Origin: Thermoplasmata archaeon
GTDB lineage: Archaea; Thermoplasmatota; Thermoplasmata; GCA-020350865
Direction of reading: 5' to 3'
NCBI GenBank assembly: GCA_020350865.1
Contig: CP070726.1
Coordinates: 1,944,103-1,950,929 of the forward strand
DNA: 6,827 nt
The position numbers and the translations under genes were made by a program. Numbering within the stretch: the first letter of the stretch is position 1; the number at the start of each line of letters is the position of its first letter. This document shows, one piece after another, positions 5,696 through 6,827 of the stretch. Under the pieces are notes generated by a model. It made no database searches and had not been told where the DNA came from. It saw nothing but the letters and a program-made list of their open reading frames with translations.

Positions 5696-6670
5696 TCATC
5701 CCCGCAGAATTGTAAATAATATATAACCCACATATACCACCACGAAGAATGCTCCCTCATGGCGCTCCAGCAGGTTTCTCCTGCGGCCCGTGAACATGGC
5801 GACGAACAGGAGCAGGCTTGCCATAATCACCACGGCCAGGTCCACATTCATATTAGCTGAGAAGGGGAGCGGTCTTATCGTGGCACTTACCCCCAGTATG
5901 AGAAAAATGTTGAATATGTTGGAGCCCACGACATTTCCCACGGCGATGTCAGGGTTCTTTTTGACAGCCGCTATAACGGACGTTGCGAGTTCGGGAAGGG
6001 ACGTTCCCACAGCTACTACGGTAAGCCCGATGAAGGCCTGGGAAACACCAAGGGCTTCTGCGAGCTCTACAGCACCTTCCACGACCCACATGGCACCCAC
6101 ATTGATACCAACCAATCCTATGATTAGGAGCAGAAGGGCCTTTGGGACACCGTATTTCTTGACATCCATTTCCACGCTCTCTTTGTCTTGCTTCTCACTC
6201 CTCTGCCTTACTGCCCGTCTGAACATATAGAGCATGAATAGCACAAAGAAGAGGAGGAGCACGAGCCCTTCCGATTGGCTCAGCTCCAAGGAACCGGTAT
6301 CTACGAAGAAGTCGTTGACCAGAAGTGCCAGGACAAGGGCCGCACCGAGGCTGAAGGGAATCTCCCTCCACACTGTGTCCTCTTCCACATCCAGGGGAAA
6401 TATCAGGGCCGAAATACCGAGTATGAGCAGGATATTGGCAATGTTGCTGCCAAGGACATTCCCAATGGCAACATCGGCATAGCCCCGGGAGCTTGCAAAG
6501 AGGTTCACCATGAGCTCGGGTGCGGAGGTGCCGAAGGCAACGATGGTGAGGCCTATCACCAGGTCGGATACCCTCAGTTTCTTGGCGATGGCCGAGGCAC
6601 CATCCACAAGAAAGTCGGCGCCCTTTATTAGAAAGACGAAGCCGATGAGAAAGAGCGCGTAAACCAGCAT
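5696..6670 (-). CDS. CaCA-family Na+/Ca2+-type exchanger (YrbG / NCX_Mj-like)
   Basis: This 324-aa membrane protein has about ten helices in two inverted halves, the standard CaCA layout. The alpha-1 repeat is GLTIVAFGTSAPELM (40-54) with GNVLGSNIANILLILG (70-85); the alpha-2 repeat is GLTVVAVGTSLPELA (215-229) with GNVVGSNIFNIFLILG (245-260). By alignment from memory with the Methanocaldococcus jannaschii exchanger NCX_Mj, the central acidic residues are Glu52 and Glu227, and the flanking ligands are Asn79 and Asn254. The last is Asp in NCX_Mj (Asp240). A charged cytoplasmic loop lies at about 151-175. The family uses the Na+ gradient to export Ca2+, though prokaryotic members vary in ion choice. 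The ATG at 6670 is supported by a TATA box at the leaderless distance. The gene precedes the aminotransferase on the same strand by 124 bp, but each has its own promoter-like box, so they are probably separate units. Confidence 0.95.
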   Translation of the reverse strand: MLVYALFLIGFVFLIKGADFLVDGASAIAKKLRVSDLVIGLTIVAFGTSAPELMVNLFASSRGYADVAIGNVLGSNIANILLILGISALIFPLDVEEDTVWREIPFSLGAALVLALLVNDFFVDTGSLELSQSEGLVLLLFFVLFMLYMFRRAVRQRSEKQDKESVEMDVKKYGVPKALLLLIIGLVGINVGAMWVVEGAVELAEALGVSQAFIGLTVVAVGTSLPELATSVIAAVKKNPDIAVGNVVGSNIFNIFLILGVSATIRPLPFSANMNVDLAVVIMASLLLFVAMFTGRRRNLLERHEGAFFVVVYVGYILFTILRG

Positions 6671-6691
6671 GGGTGCTGGGCAGGTTATTTG

Positions 6692-6702
6692 TTTATTTAA
6701 AT
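6692..6702 (-). promoter_or_regulatory. TATA box for the exchanger gene
   Basis: The minus strand reads ATTTAAATAAA preceded by AAAAGC, a plausible BRE. Its centre is about 27 bases before the ATG at 6670, which predicts a leaderless or nearly leaderless mRNA. A second AT box, TTTATAAA (6706-6713), lies further out and would give a leader of about 13 bases. The box overlaps the stop codon of the possible upstream reading frame. Confidence 0.5.
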
Positions 6703-6827
6703 GCTTTTATAAACGGGATCAGAAGCTCTTTGACATCTGGAAATGCTCGTCCATAGCCATATATTTCTCCCCGATATCGGTGAACATCGCGATTCAAACC
6801 AACAGAAACTTTATTACGCCAATATGA
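6693..6827 (-). CDS. Possible 3' end of an unidentified gene (5' truncated by window)
   Basis: One minus-strand frame is open from the right edge to a TAA at 6695-6693, giving 44 residues that end in FPDVKELLIPFIKAFK. The other two minus-strand frames are broken by stops near the edge. The peptide is protein-like, with aromatic residues and Arg-rich patches (NRDVHRYRG, EIYGYGRAF) and a closing amphipathic helix, but I do not recognise the family. Codon use is unlike the neighbours: only 11 of 44 codons end in G or C, and all six Arg codons are CGN. The exchanger has about 28 of 40 G/C-ending codons at its start. The segment is therefore either the tail of a gene of different origin or a chance open frame in AT-rich DNA. 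Confidence 0.4.
   Translation of the reverse strand, partial: SYWRNKVSVGLNRDVHRYRGEIYGYGRAFPDVKELLIPFIKAFK

Noticed and set aside
5790..6631. Several plus-strand open frames opposite the exchanger gene
   Set aside because: They are antisense shadows of a gene whose two alpha repeats are unmistakable in the minus frame.
6771..6780. Perfect 10-bp palindrome CCGATATCGG near the right edge
   Set aside because: It is a single short palindrome that can arise by chance, lies inside the possible edge reading frame, and has no second copy or flanking promoter in the window.
1..6827. A mobile element, CRISPR array, defence island or toxin-antitoxin locus
   Set aside because: No transposase, terminal inverted repeats, spaced repeats or paired small toxin-antitoxin genes are present. 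The Mut7-C gene is PIN-like, but it has its own zinc ribbon and no adjacent antitoxin in the window.

Overview
The window looks like a chromosomal segment of a euryarchaeal-type archaeon with moderate GC. The grounds are three families that I know mainly or often from archaea (a Mut7-C RNase with zinc ribbon, a DUF432 protein and an MscS-type channel encoded together), TATA-like boxes about 25-27 nt upstream of several start codons, frequent AGG/ATA codons, and GTG/TTG starts. The lineage cannot be fixed from this sequence alone.

Layout from left to right. A Mut7-C RNase-like gene enters from the left edge (+). It overlaps tail to tail, by 21 bp, a 340-aa minus-strand protein that pairs a degenerate nuclease-like N-terminal domain with a repeated C-terminal beta module. 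Next is a minus-strand UbiA-family membrane prenyltransferase. A 132-bp divergent gap separates it from a plus-strand pair: a DUF432 protein and an MscS mechanosensitive channel, whose reading frames overlap by a GTGA tetramer. A 52-bp convergent gap holding a hairpin follows. Then come two minus-strand genes, a class I PLP aminotransferase and a CaCA-family Na+/Ca2+-type exchanger, each with its own promoter-like box. At the right edge an open frame without a visible start may be the 3' end of another minus-strand gene with different codon use.

The genes do not form one pathway. The clearest functional unit is DUF432 plus MscS, which by arrangement should be made together and may work together at the membrane. 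The exchanger and the UbiA enzyme are separate membrane functions, and the aminotransferase is a stand-alone metabolic enzyme of unknown substrate. I see no mobile element, CRISPR array, tRNA or rRNA. No intergenic stretch exceeds about 160 bp; those present hold promoter-like boxes, a hairpin and one imperfect direct repeat. The most notable points are the uncharacterised DUF432-channel pair, the unusual 340-aa two-domain protein, the contrast between leaderless and Shine-Dalgarno starts, and the Asn-for-Asp change in the exchanger ion site.
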